From contig VBAT01000013.1 in the NCBI GenBank assembly GCA_005884665.1, positions 124,898 to 188,897 on the forward strand: a stretch of DNA of 64,000 nt, given 5' to 3'. The translations under genes and the position numbers were made by a program. The DNA is from Bacteroidota bacterium (lineage in GTDB: Bacteria; Bacteroidota; Bacteroidia; Chitinophagales; Chitinophagaceae). The notes beneath the pieces are model-generated. The model did not search any database, was not told where the DNA came from, and worked only from the letters and a program-made list of their open reading frames with translations. Positions 16,158 to 25,575 of this stretch are shown here, piece by piece; the first letter of the stretch is position 1; every line of letters starts with the position of its first letter.

Positions 16158-19100
16158 TTAGATATTTTTCAACTTCCTGTATGCCTGCGCCGCGAGCAAC
16201 GCTGTCACCAATTTTTGAAAAGGGATATCATTCATAAATCTGGCAAAGAGTTCTTCATTCTGATCAATTCGTTCCACAAACAGATTTTCAAGAACATTTT
16301 TAAATACCAGTTCAAATTTTTCCTCCGGATTTACTCCGGCGGCCTTCGCTAGATTTTCATCAAGTATAGCCGTTTCAACAATCTGGTCAAAGAAATACTG
16401 ATCGGCCTGGTTGAAATCTGTTCCGAATCTTTCATTGATAATGTCGACCAATCTGGAAAGCGGTACAGGATCTTCGTGAAGCACTCCTGTTCCTACTTCA
16501 GTTGGCCCATCCAATTTGTAACCCAAACCTTCACGAAGATTAATGGAGCCTTCACTGATCTTTTGCAAGCGATAGTATTCTAACCGGACAGTATCATCAA
16601 AATTGTAATCAGGCGTCGCTTTTCTTCTTGGAAGTTTCGATGAAAGGTGCCGGAAGAAAACAAACAGTTTTTCAAGGTCGCTATCCTGGTATGGAATAAC
16701 CTGACTCAGAAAAGCATACAGGTTTTTAAATGCATTAATCTTGCCTCTCCATAATTCCGCCTCCTCTTCATTTTCCTGCATAAGATTTGAAAACCGCGAT
16801 ACTGCCGGGTCTAATGCCGCATTCATGGCCTCATGATCGGCCGCACTTTGCTTCTGTTTAGGTTTAAAATAAATTTCACAAAAACGGTTAACATCTTCTT
16901 TCATATAGACGCCGGATAAATCAAGTCCTCCTTGTAAACGATACAAATGTGCAGGGTCAACCTCCTCGCCCATTTCTGCACCTTCATAATAAGTTTTAAA
17001 GGCAAGTCTGATCTCTTCCCGGTCGTTCACAAAATCGAGAATGAAAGTATCTTCCTTAAGTGGATGTGTACGGTTTAATCTTGAAAGAGTTTGCACAGCC
17101 TGAATACCTGCAAGTCGTTTATCAACATACATGGTATGGAGCAGTGGCTGATCAAATCCGGTTTGATATTTTTCTGCAACCAACAACACATGATACTCGG
17201 GAGTACCAAATTTCTCAGGCAATTCTTTTTCTTTAATGCCATTGTTCATCCCAACTTCCGTGTAGGCAACATTTTTAAACTCATCATCGTTCACAATCCC
17301 TGAAAAAGCTACCAGGGACTTAATCGGATAACCCTTACCCTTTATGTACTTGTCAAAACTCTGTTTGTATCTCACTGCTTCAAGTCTTGAACTTGTAACT
17401 ACCATTGCTTTGGCGTGACCGCCGATTTTATGTCTTGTTACTCCATTAAAATGCTCAACCATCACTTCTGTTTTCTGCGAAATATTGTGTGGGTGAAGCC
17501 TAAGAAATCTGTTCAAAGCCTTTGCTGCTTTTTTTCTTTCTACCTGCGGATCATCTTCTGACGCCTTCAGCAGTTTATAAAATGTAATATAAGTGCTATA
17601 GTTTTTTAGCACATCCAGGATAAAACCTTCTTCAATGGCCTGCCGCATCGTGTATTTATGAAACGGTTCGCCATTGCTGCCAAATACAGCCATTGTTTTA
17701 TGTTTCGGAGTAGCAGTGAAAGCAAAGAAACTAATATTGGATTGCTTTCCTCGCTTTGCCATATTCCGGTATAGCTCTTCCATATTGGCTAAACCATCTT
17801 CTGACGCTTTTCTCTTTGCCTCTTCAACCAATTTATCACCACCGAGCACCTCTTTCAAATCGGCAGCACTTTCTCCGCTTTGCGAACTGTGAGCTTCGTC
17901 AATAATCACTGCAAATTTTTTTGTCTGCAGCACTCCTGTTCCAGTATCTCCTCTTTCCTCGGCCAGCTTCATCAATTGCCTTGACACAAATGGAAATTTT
18001 TGAAGTGTGGTAATAACAATCGGCACAGAACTTTCCAAAGCGATTGCCAATTGCCGGCTGTCCTCATCAATTTTTTGAACAACTCCCCGCTTATGTTCAA
18101 ACTGGTAAATAGTATCCTGCAACTGTTTGTCTAAAACCACCCTATCCGTAATGACGATTACAGAATCAAAAACCTTTTCATTACTAATATCGTGAAGCGA
18201 TGCAAGGCGATGAGCCAGCCAGGCGATGGTATTGGTTTTACCACTACCTGCAGAATGTTCTATGAGATAATTATTGCCGGCTGCATCTTCGCCGGCTGCT
18301 TTTACCAGCGTACGCACAGCCTGCAACTGGTGATAACGAGGAAAAACCATCGTTTCTTTTCTAATCTTCCGGCCTTCATCGCTCAACTTTTCTTCTATCT
18401 GCAGATGAATAAAACGGGCAAGCAACTCGAAGAAATTGTCATTACGTAAAATCTCTTCCCATAGATATGCGGTCTTGTAGGTTCTTCCATTTGGATCCGG
18501 TGGATTGCCAGCACCTCCTTCAAAACCTTTATTTAACGGAAGAAAGTAACTGGCAGTGCCGGCCAATCTTGTAGTCATGTATACCTGTTCTGTATCTACT
18601 GCAAAGTGCACCAGGGTTCTTCGCTTGAATTCAAAAAGTATCTCTCTCGGATCTCTGTCATTCCTATATTGGCGTTTTGCGTTGTCAACATTTTGTCCCG
18701 TCATTGGATTCTTTAGCTCGACTGTAGCAATCGGAATACCATTGATGCTTAAAGTAACATCTAGTGAGTTATTGTTGCGTGTGGAATAACAAAGTTGCCT
18801 CGTAATGCCCAGAATGTTTTCAGAGTATTGCTTTTCTAATTCTGGGTTCATGGTATGTGATGCTTTGAAAAAAGCAATGAAGAAAGTGCGGCCATAGCAT
18901 TTGAATCCATGTCTCAATGTTGCCAGAGAACCATTGCTATCCATCCATTTGCATAGATCATTCAGTACCTGTTCCTGAGTATTAGCACCAAGTAATGCTT
19001 CCAACTTAATCCACTCTTTTTCTTGGGTTGTCTTGATGAATTCAATAACTGTTTGAGGAAAGATAGCTTTTTCCTTATCGTAACTTTCTCTGGCAATATG

Positions 19101-19175
19101 ATCATATCCGTTATTGCACAAATACTCCTCAATAACAGTCTCGAAAGCAGTTTCAAGTGTAGCGTAATTTTTCAT
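16158..19175 (-). CDS. hsdR: Type I restriction enzyme, R (endonuclease/translocase) subunit
   Basis: HsdR of 1005 residues, a full length for the family. The N-terminal nuclease shows SLDVTLSINGIPIATVELKN, the Asp and ExK of the PD-(D/E)XK site. The translocase has LIEHSAGSGKTNT (Walker A), VIIDEAHSSQSGE (DEAH), FFAFTATPKHKTM and QTLSRLNRTHP. It cuts unmodified DNA after ATP-driven translocation in complex with HsdM and HsdS. It starts at 19175, overlapping by four bases the stop of the HNH gene upstream, so it is the last gene of a five-gene minus-strand operon. No damage to the frame is seen. Confidence 0.95.
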   Translation of the reverse strand: MKNYATLETAFETVIEEYLCNNGYDHIARESYDKEKAIFPQTVIEFIKTTQEKEWIKLEALLGANTQEQVLNDLCKWMDSNGSLATLRHGFKCYGRTFFIAFFKASHTMNPELEKQYSENILGITRQLCYSTRNNNSLDVTLSINGIPIATVELKNPMTGQNVDNAKRQYRNDRDPREILFEFKRRTLVHFAVDTEQVYMTTRLAGTASYFLPLNKGFEGGAGNPPDPNGRTYKTAYLWEEILRNDNFFELLARFIHLQIEEKLSDEGRKIRKETMVFPRYHQLQAVRTLVKAAGEDAAGNNYLIEHSAGSGKTNTIAWLAHRLASLHDISNEKVFDSVIVITDRVVLDKQLQDTIYQFEHKRGVVQKIDEDSRQLAIALESSVPIVITTLQKFPFVSRQLMKLAEERGDTGTGVLQTKKFAVIIDEAHSSQSGESAADLKEVLGGDKLVEEAKRKASEDGLANMEELYRNMAKRGKQSNISFFAFTATPKHKTMAVFGSNGEPFHKYTMRQAIEEGFILDVLKNYSTYITFYKLLKASEDDPQVERKKAAKALNRFLRLHPHNISQKTEVMVEHFNGVTRHKIGGHAKAMVVTSSRLEAVRYKQSFDKYIKGKGYPIKSLVAFSGIVNDDEFKNVAYTEVGMNNGIKEKELPEKFGTPEYHVLLVAEKYQTGFDQPLLHTMYVDKRLAGIQAVQTLSRLNRTHPLKEDTFILDFVNDREEIRLAFKTYYEGAEMGEEVDPAHLYRLQGGLDLSGVYMKEDVNRFCEIYFKPKQKQSAADHEAMNAALDPAVSRFSNLMQENEEEAELWRGKINAFKNLYAFLSQVIPYQDSDLEKLFVFFRHLSSKLPRRKATPDYNFDDTVRLEYYRLQKISEGSINLREGLGYKLDGPTEVGTGVLHEDPVPLSRLVDIINERFGTDFNQADQYFFDQIVETAILDENLAKAAGVNPEEKFELVFKNVLENLFVERIDQNEELFARFMNDIPFQKLVTALLAAQAYRKLKNI

Positions 19176-19816
19176 GCCCGAAGACGGTTAAGTTTCTTTT
19201 GTAACCAAAATACAACTACCTGGCAATATGGTTGTAGATCATCATTATGAGAATCCCCATTCCAATCATTAATCATTTTTCTTATCGTTTCTATTTTCAG
19301 TTGACCCTTAAATTTACTTAATCCGGCTTGAAACGCAGTAAGCGCGGCTGCGCGATTATTTATTAATTTAGGAATATTTAGATTCAAACCGCTGTTCAAC
19401 TCCTCGCTTAAGCTGTGATTTTCAGAGCCTATGGTTCCATCACTGCTATACCAAATCATATTCTGGATACTTCTTCTTCTGTCAGCTGGATTAAAACTTA
19501 ATTCCCCATCACCTTTAAAGGTATCGCAGTGCTGAACTTTTTTAGGTTGCCTTTCATTTCCCATACAAGCCCCTAAAATATTATGGTACTTAAGTTGAAA
19601 ATCAGGATACTCAGCTTGGCTCTTGAAGTGCTCAATCTTCATATACCCTGTGATAGGGGCAATGTATCCCAAACAATAGCAACAAATTCCACGTTGCTCT
19701 GTATGTGTAGATACTCGCAAATCGTCTTTATCAGCATAGTTATCATAGTTTGAATGCCTCTGCTTTCTATGCTGAGTAAGGCTATTTGGTTCGTTTCCTT
19801 TTATAATTCTTCTCAT
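19172..19816 (-). CDS. ptuB: Septu-like HNH nuclease (PtuB family, TIGR02646-like)
   Basis: I chose the start at 19816 (MRRIIKGNEPNSL), since this MRxIxKxxEP beginning is typical of the family; an in-frame ATG at 19834 lies further into ptuA. The protein has about 214 residues. An HNH-type zinc nuclease core is visible: CCYCLGYI, then IEHFKSQAEYPDFQLKYHN, then CDTFKGD. PtuB is the nuclease partner of the PtuA ATPase in Septu and in retron Ec78. The gene overlaps ptuA by 35 bases and hsdR by four, so it is part of the type I operon. Function as an anti-phage nuclease is inference from family. Confidence 0.8.
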   Translation of the reverse strand: MRRIIKGNEPNSLTQHRKQRHSNYDNYADKDDLRVSTHTEQRGICCYCLGYIAPITGYMKIEHFKSQAEYPDFQLKYHNILGACMGNERQPKKVQHCDTFKGDGELSFNPADRRRSIQNMIWYSSDGTIGSENHSLSEELNSGLNLNIPKLINNRAAALTAFQAGLSKFKGQLKIETIRKMINDWNGDSHNDDLQPYCQVVVFWLQKKLNRLRA

Positions 19817-21071
19817 CTTTAATATTTCCTTCAAGAAAATGAATCAGGGTTGATGCTCTTATAATTTCAGCATCGTCTTTTCCTAAAATCTTAGAGATAT
19901 TTGCCAGCTGCTTTTTCGCAGTGCTCAATTCTTCTCTATCTATGCTCTTATACATTTTAGAGAGTAGTGATTTCACTTTCCTATTACGAGGTAAAGTGTC
20001 CAGGACTTCTTCTAGTATTCGGCTGGAATCAACACCATATGAACTTATGGGCTTAAAAGTACCGTTATCGATAACAGTAATTCTTTCAGGTTCTACTTCA
20101 CCAATTATCTGGGGTGAATGCGTAGTAGCTATAAATTGACAATTAGGAAATGTTTTTATTAGATTTTCCACGATGACTCTTTGCCACCTAGGATGACAAT
20201 GCAAATCCAATTCATCAATCAAGACAATAGCGACACCTTGCCTTAAAGGATCATCCAACTCTGGATTGGCCTGAGAAAGTCTTCTTGCAAGATCTAAAAC
20301 CATTGCTATAACTCCTCTTTCGCCATCTGATAATTGAAAAAGACTTAATGGAATCCCATTTTTTTCAATCATAAAATGAACACTCCGGTCCAATTCCCTA
20401 ATATGGAGGTTGCTGAATGCCGGCAGAAATAATTCAATTGCCTCCCGCAAAACGGAAATGTGTTTTAACATTTTTGATTTTTCCTCTGCGAGTTTCTCCT
20501 GTACCTTGTACCATTGCGCAATTAGCCGGAGATTGACTTCCCGATTAAAGGATAATGATTCAGCGAAGGCCACAGTTTGTCCTCCGGCAATTGTCGAACT
20601 ACTAGGCTTCTGGTCTACTAATAGTGACCGGCGAGTTGAAAAATAAATTCCGAGTGGTTGTGTTTTAGATTCTTTTGACTTCGGAAAAAATTCCTTAAGT
20701 GAAGGATTAATTTGCTCTATATCTGGTGTTTCGATGACTTGGTCTCTTGGCTTTCCTGTCTTCTTTGGAATAGACGATATTTTTTGTTTATGAAACAAAT
20801 ATTTGAATTCTTTTCCTTGTAAATCCAAATCGCATTCTACCTGCAACGAATCCATTCCGATGCTGATATCATTTATTTCAAAAGCCTGCTTAGGGCTACG
20901 AGAAGAAGTAATTTCGGGTAGAATTCTCGATAAACAAATCCTTATAGCGTCTAACACCGTTGTTTTGCCGACGCCGTTTATACCAACCAATAAGTTCATT
21001 CCTGGCAGAAATGTAAACTCAGCATGGGAAAAGGCTCTTAGTCCTGAAACGGTTAATTTTTTTATTCTCAT
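19782..21071 (-). CDS. ptuA: Septu-like ABC-type ATPase (PtuA family)
   Basis: A 429-residue OLD/RecF-like ATPase without a TOPRIM domain. Walker A is GINGVGKTT (about residue 30), the signature motif is LSDGERGV, Walker B is VLIDELDLHCHP, and the H-loop is TTHSPQ. The size and the following HNH partner match PtuA of Septu. The start at 21071 shares one base with the hsdS stop, and its end overlaps ptuB, so translation of all five genes appears coupled. R-linked ATPases have been described inside type I loci (rlo genes in Campylobacter), which is a useful parallel. Control by the restriction enzyme is a hypothesis. Confidence 0.82.
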   Translation of the reverse strand: MRIKKLTVSGLRAFSHAEFTFLPGMNLLVGINGVGKTTVLDAIRICLSRILPEITSSRSPKQAFEINDISIGMDSLQVECDLDLQGKEFKYLFHKQKISSIPKKTGKPRDQVIETPDIEQINPSLKEFFPKSKESKTQPLGIYFSTRRSLLVDQKPSSSTIAGGQTVAFAESLSFNREVNLRLIAQWYKVQEKLAEEKSKMLKHISVLREAIELFLPAFSNLHIRELDRSVHFMIEKNGIPLSLFQLSDGERGVIAMVLDLARRLSQANPELDDPLRQGVAIVLIDELDLHCHPRWQRVIVENLIKTFPNCQFIATTHSPQIIGEVEPERITVIDNGTFKPISSYGVDSSRILEEVLDTLPRNRKVKSLLSKMYKSIDREELSTAKKQLANISKILGKDDAEIIRASTLIHFLEGNIKDEKNYKRKRTK

Positions 21072-22267
21072 TAGTCAGTTGGTATTTCTATTTGTCCGGT
21101 TACCGCAGCAGTAATTAGCGCCGACCTTCTTTCTTTCAATAAATTAATGCTATGATCGGTATGCTTTTGAAGTTCGCTTAATTTAATATTTGAAATTTCA
21201 ACAGATGCAACTATTTCTTTTTGCTCTTCATAAGAAGGCAGAGGCATAATAAATGATTTCAGATTTTCAAAGTTCAACCCTTCTCTTCCACCCCCAACCT
21301 GGCTAATTGCAATTTGGCTTTGGCCGAAATCGGAAGCCAATAAAAGATATAAGTATTTTGTTATTACTTTCTTATTTGGCCTAAGTATGCAAACATGCTG
21401 ATTAACATTAGCTTCTTCAAATTGTCCCTCAAAATAATAACACCTTCCGATAGAAGCTCCCGTAATATTAAGTAGAACATCCCCATTTTCAACTTTACTA
21501 TTTGACATTGAATTATGAATCTCATTAGAAATATATGCCACATCATCCAGTTTTAAGCCATCGAAATGAATGTTCTGGCTGCGCAATAATGGTATTCCCA
21601 CTTGTTGATAGACTTCTGCTCCTCCTTTTGGTGTTACGCCACTTCCAATTTTACTCGTCACATACTTTATTTTTTCTATTTTCCAATGCTCCGGTACTTC
21701 TCCTAACCATTCAATACCCGAACTCGTCATTTTGACTTCTGGATTCAGACCTTTTGTTACAGCTTGTGTAATCAGGGATTGACGTTTTTCAGACAGAATT
21801 GTTAAAAGATTTTCTTTGGATTTAATTAAACTATCAATACTAGATAATTCGCTATCAAGATAAGATGCGATTCGAGCCTCATATTCATGATTGAAAACTA
21901 AAATCCTTTGATTATAAGCTGTCTCCCTATTTAATCCCGGAACGGCAGCTTCACTCGAACCCTCATCAAGTTTTAGGGTCTGCAATGCATAATACAGCCA
22001 ACGTAGCGTATGTTTTGTAGTCTGTTGATCAATAAAAAAGGTCGTGTCGGAAGCAAAGCAAGGCTCAGGACTCCAATTTATTTTTCCATATGATCCTTTG
22101 CGACCTACAATAATTGCAGGAGCTCCAGTATTTGAATAATTTATTAAAGCATACGGGCCATTTGAACCAAAAACTTTAATGTCGCCATCAAGTATTTCTT
22201 CTGTGGGTAATGAGTCTCCATAACTAAAGCGGGCAACATACTTAATCCTGGTAAGATTTCCTTTCAT
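21071..22267 (-). CDS. hsdS: Type I restriction-modification specificity subunit S
   Basis: HsdS of 398 residues. Two target-recognition domains are visible, the second beginning IEWLGEVPEHWKIEKIKYV, each followed by a conserved helical spacer (the first ends LLTILSEKRQSLITQAVTKG, the second LLKERRSALITAAVTGQI). It directs methylation and cleavage to a two-part DNA site. The N-terminal TRD starts abruptly at MKGNLTRIKYVARF, slightly shorter than usual but with no sign of damage. It overlaps hsdM by four bases. The recognition sequence cannot be deduced by eye. Confidence 0.92.
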   Translation of the reverse strand: MKGNLTRIKYVARFSYGDSLPTEEILDGDIKVFGSNGPYALINYSNTGAPAIIVGRKGSYGKINWSPEPCFASDTTFFIDQQTTKHTLRWLYYALQTLKLDEGSSEAAVPGLNRETAYNQRILVFNHEYEARIASYLDSELSSIDSLIKSKENLLTILSEKRQSLITQAVTKGLNPEVKMTSSGIEWLGEVPEHWKIEKIKYVTSKIGSGVTPKGGAEVYQQVGIPLLRSQNIHFDGLKLDDVAYISNEIHNSMSNSKVENGDVLLNITGASIGRCYYFEGQFEEANVNQHVCILRPNKKVITKYLYLLLASDFGQSQIAISQVGGGREGLNFENLKSFIMPLPSYEEQKEIVASVEISNIKLSELQKHTDHSINLLKERRSALITAAVTGQIEIPTD

Positions 22268-24255
22268 ATCGTGACTTCCTTTAGCAACCTAAAAATTTCG
22301 TTTTCTATCTGCTTAAGCTCATTGTCAATCTCTTTTAAATCCCTGAGAGGAATATGATTAAAGAAATAACGATTAAAATTAATTTCATAGCCGACTTTAT
22401 CCTTGGTTCTGTCCATCCAAGCGTCGGGAACATGAGGTAAAACTTCCATTTTAAAGTATTCATCAATATCCCGTTCCAGCGGTATGTTTTCAAAATCCCT
22501 TAATTCCGTATCTGCTTCAAATTCATCTTTATTCTTTCTTACTTCTTTTGCATCCGGATCTCTTTTCGTAAATACATCCCGGAAAAGTTTATGTTCACCA
22601 GCTTTCCATTTACTTTCATTGTCGTTTAGTATCTTTCTTATTTGTTTCTCTACTTTATTCCAATCCGTATAAGACTCTCGCCCCATTTCCTTATCTATTG
22701 ACTGCACATCATCCAGCAAATGTGGGCAAGCTTCCAGGAAACGGGCTTTATCTTCCAATTTCATCTGATAACGCAGCCGCAGTGGTCGCTCGACTGTAAC
22801 ACGGGTAAAACCAAAATCGCTATTATTAAATGTTTTGGTTTGTTTTGTCTCCTGAAAGCGGCCGTACATTCTTACTATATCGCCAATCTGGTCGGGCTCC
22901 ATAGGTTCCACATCTTTTCCTTCGCCAATCTTTCTCCGTTTATCCCCCAGGCTGCGTCGCATGGATACATGATATTCACGGGCATCTACTAATTGTATTT
23001 TGCCTCTACGACGCATTTCCTTGCGGTTGGTAACAATCCACACATAGGTTGTAATACCCGTGTTATAAAACATTTGCTCAGGCAACGCAACGATTGCTTC
23101 CAGCCAGTCATTTTCAATAATCCAGCGACGGATGTTGCTTTCACCTGAACCTGCGCCGCCACTGAACATCGGCGAGCCACTAAAAACAATCGCCAATCTT
23201 GAACCATACTTTTGGTTTTTTTCATCCACCCGTTCAAACTTGCTCATCATGTGTTGCAGAAAAAGAAGCGCCCCGTCATTTACCCTCGGAAGACCGGCTC
23301 CAAAACGACCAGAATATCCCAGCTTTTCATGCTCTCTTGTTATTTCATTTTGTTGCTTTTTCCAGTCAACACCAAAGGGAGGATTTGATATCAGGTAATC
23401 AAAAGTTTTACCTTCAAACTTATCTTCTGTCAGGCTGTCTCCATACTGAATATTCTCACCTGCGCCATTATGGGCAACTTCTTTTATCAACATATCTGAC
23501 GCTGCAGTGGCAAATGCCCTTTTGTTATAATCTTGTCCATAGGCAAATAACTGAGCTTCGGAATGGTGTTTTTGAAGATATGATTGAGCCTCGGCCAACA
23601 TTCCGCCGGTTCCGCAGGCAGGGTCCAACATTTTACGGATAGTTCCGGCTTTGGAAAGTAAATCATCATCATTAATGAATAATAGGTTTACCATGAGCTT
23701 AATAACTTCCCGAGGAGTAAAGTGATCACCGGCTGTTTCGTTGGCCAATTCATTAAACCTGCGGATGAGATTTTCAAAGATCAGACCCATTTCAATATTT
23801 CTAACATTCTTAGGGTGCAAATCAACTGTGCTGAAACGTGAAACGACGAGGTAAAGAATATTAGCCTCGTTCATTCTTTCTATTTCCTTTTCAAACTCAA
23901 AATAGTTGAAGATCCTACGGACGTTTTCTGAAAATCCATTGATATAACTTGCCAAGTCCTTTGAAATGGAATCGGGAGCGCCTTTTAGCTTTTCAAAAGT
24001 AAATTTTGAATGGTTGTGAAATTTTTGCATCGATACTTTATTCAGCCGGGCATCGAGTGCTTTTCCATCCAGCTTCCCTTTGTATTTTTCATACTCATTC
24101 AGCACTTTTTGTTTTGTAGGTTCCAATACACAATCAAAACGGCGAAGAACTGTCATGGGTAGCATTACCCTTTCATATTGCGGAGGACGGTAGGGGCCGC
24201 GAAGTAAATCAGCTATTTGCCAGATGAGATTACTGTGATCCTGATGGTTGGCCAT
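22264..24255 (-). CDS. hsdM: Type I restriction-modification methyltransferase subunit M
   Basis: HsdM, an N6-adenine methyltransferase. I place the start at 24255 (MANHQDHSNLIWQIADLLRG), the usual N-terminus; the frame stays open to 24327 but the extra residues are not family-like. The protein then has 663 residues. The SAM-binding motif DPACGTGGML and catalytic motif NPPFG are clear, and an N-terminal helical HsdM domain precedes them. It is the first gene of the operon hsdM-hsdS-ptuA-ptuB-hsdR. The 144-base gap to the divergent 24400 gene should hold the promoters of both units. Confidence 0.95.
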   Translation of the reverse strand: MANHQDHSNLIWQIADLLRGPYRPPQYERVMLPMTVLRRFDCVLEPTKQKVLNEYEKYKGKLDGKALDARLNKVSMQKFHNHSKFTFEKLKGAPDSISKDLASYINGFSENVRRIFNYFEFEKEIERMNEANILYLVVSRFSTVDLHPKNVRNIEMGLIFENLIRRFNELANETAGDHFTPREVIKLMVNLLFINDDDLLSKAGTIRKMLDPACGTGGMLAEAQSYLQKHHSEAQLFAYGQDYNKRAFATAASDMLIKEVAHNGAGENIQYGDSLTEDKFEGKTFDYLISNPPFGVDWKKQQNEITREHEKLGYSGRFGAGLPRVNDGALLFLQHMMSKFERVDEKNQKYGSRLAIVFSGSPMFSGGAGSGESNIRRWIIENDWLEAIVALPEQMFYNTGITTYVWIVTNRKEMRRRGKIQLVDAREYHVSMRRSLGDKRRKIGEGKDVEPMEPDQIGDIVRMYGRFQETKQTKTFNNSDFGFTRVTVERPLRLRYQMKLEDKARFLEACPHLLDDVQSIDKEMGRESYTDWNKVEKQIRKILNDNESKWKAGEHKLFRDVFTKRDPDAKEVRKNKDEFEADTELRDFENIPLERDIDEYFKMEVLPHVPDAWMDRTKDKVGYEINFNRYFFNHIPLRDLKEIDNELKQIENEIFRLLKEVTI

Positions 24256-24399
24256 GGTTAGTCTATTATAAGGCTCTCTGATTAAGCAATTTAAGCCGAA
24301 AATAGGAAATATAAGCATACATTTCATCCCGCCATTATCGTGAATTCCTTTTACTTGTAAACTGAAGTTTTGATTACATTAGTAAATCAAATGAGATAA
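24256..24399. promoter_or_regulatory. Divergent intergenic region with presumed promoters
   Basis: The only noncoding gap between the leftward type I/Septu operon and the rightward three-gene operon. It is A/T-rich, as expected for Bacteroidota promoters, but I cannot place a clear -33/-7 pair with confidence. Shared placement would let both defence units be coregulated. Confidence 0.35.
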
Positions 24400-24822
24400 A
24401 TGAAAGAAATAATTCTTCTGAAAGGTTATCCAAATACTGGAAAAAGTCTGACACTTAAAAATGAACTGCCTCCCCTCATGGGAGAAGACGCTGGGAAACG
24501 CACTTTCCGGTATAAGGGTAAATTGATTTGGATAATCAGGCGGTCATTGCATGAAAGCTATGATTGGAAAGAGGTATTAAAGAAAATAAATAAGTCCAAT
24601 CACGATATAATTGTACTGCCGGCATGGGCAGATGATTGGATTAACTATTCAAAATATATAAATCGAACTGTAGAATCGCTGATACGCACATACATTCCCT
24701 CCCGTACTATTGCCGGAACAGTATTTACAATATCAGAAACGAATGAGCCCCGGCAAAGAAGAGATCAGCGAAGGTGTGCAAGAGAAATTCTTGATTTAAT
24801 TGAAACACTTGTAACCATATGA
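24400..24822 (+). CDS. Small P-loop NTPase-like protein
   Basis: A 140-residue protein with an N-terminal Walker A motif, LKGYPNTGKSLTLKNE. A possible Walker B-type strand follows in HDIIVLPAWADDW. The C-terminus is basic (EPRQRRDQRRCAREIL). It is too small for a helicase or ABC ATPase and may be a kinase-like or regulatory NTPase. It overlaps the next gene by four bases (ATGA) and so belongs to a three-gene operon with a HARE-HTH nuclease and a DNA glycosylase. No family name can be given. Confidence 0.65.
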   Translation: MKEIILLKGYPNTGKSLTLKNELPPLMGEDAGKRTFRYKGKLIWIIRRSLHESYDWKEVLKKINKSNHDIIVLPAWADDWINYSKYINRTVESLIRTYIPSRTIAGTVFTISETNEPRQRRDQRRCAREILDLIETLVTI

Positions 24823-25562
24823 ATAAATTCCGGACGGCTGCAATTCAAATGCTCTTAGAGGCAAAGCAACCTCTGCATTACAAGGAAATAACCCGGCTAG
24901 CTCTTGATAGAGGTATTTTAGAAACAGATGGGGCAACTCCTGATGCAAGCATGTATGCACAAATTATCACCGATATAAAACAAAAAGGCGAATCATCCGA
25001 CTTTATTAAAATCGACAAAGCCACCTTTGCTTTAAACACTAGCAAAAAACCTATTGAAGCTAAAAAGCAAAAGGAAGTATTGGAAGAGGAAGAAGTTGAA
25101 GAGGAAAAAATTAAAATCGACAGTGGATTTATCGCAAAAGGCGGTGAGTACCTGGTTTGTTCTGAATTGCTTTTCCGTGAATATAACGCAAGTATCATGG
25201 GGGTTGATAAAGGAATTGATATCATCGCAACAAAAAACAACAAGCTCTATTCAATACAGGTAAAAACTGCCAATGCAAATGACTACAAGACATATAACTT
25301 TGATGTTCGTAAGGTGTCATTTGAACGAGAATATGCGGGAAATACATTTTACATATTTGTACTTAAAGACAAGAGCATAAACAAATTCTTGATCTTGCCT
25401 TTTAGTGAAATGGAAAAGAAGGTAAAACAAAAGGCAATACATGATGTAAAGAGTTACGAGAAGTATCGTGTTAAAATTGATATAAGAGACGATAAAATCT
25501 ATTTAGGCAATAGGGAACACGAAATGAGCTATTATTTGAATAATTGGGATATTATCAAATAA
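24819..25562 (+). CDS. HARE-HTH domain fused to a restriction-endonuclease-like domain
   Basis: A 247-residue two-domain protein. Residues 1-75 match a HARE-HTH winged helix (AIQMLLEAKQPLHYKEITRLA, then a DASMYAQIITDI helix), a domain found in ASXL proteins and in bacterial restriction-type proteins, where it is predicted to sense modified DNA. An acidic linker (residues 85-98) leads to a PD-(D/E)XK-like nuclease: Glu110 in KGGEYLVCSELL, Asp134 in DKGIDIIAT and QVK at 147-149. All catalytic positions look intact. It overlaps the P-loop gene by four bases and precedes the glycosylase gene by 13 bases. Substrate preference is inferred. Confidence 0.75.
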   Translation: MNKFRTAAIQMLLEAKQPLHYKEITRLALDRGILETDGATPDASMYAQIITDIKQKGESSDFIKIDKATFALNTSKKPIEAKKQKEVLEEEEVEEEKIKIDSGFIAKGGEYLVCSELLFREYNASIMGVDKGIDIIATKNNKLYSIQVKTANANDYKTYNFDVRKVSFEREYAGNTFYIFVLKDKSINKFLILPFSEMEKKVKQKAIHDVKSYEKYRVKIDIRDDKIYLGNREHEMSYYLNNWDIIK

Positions 25563-25575
25563 ATAATGTGAATCA

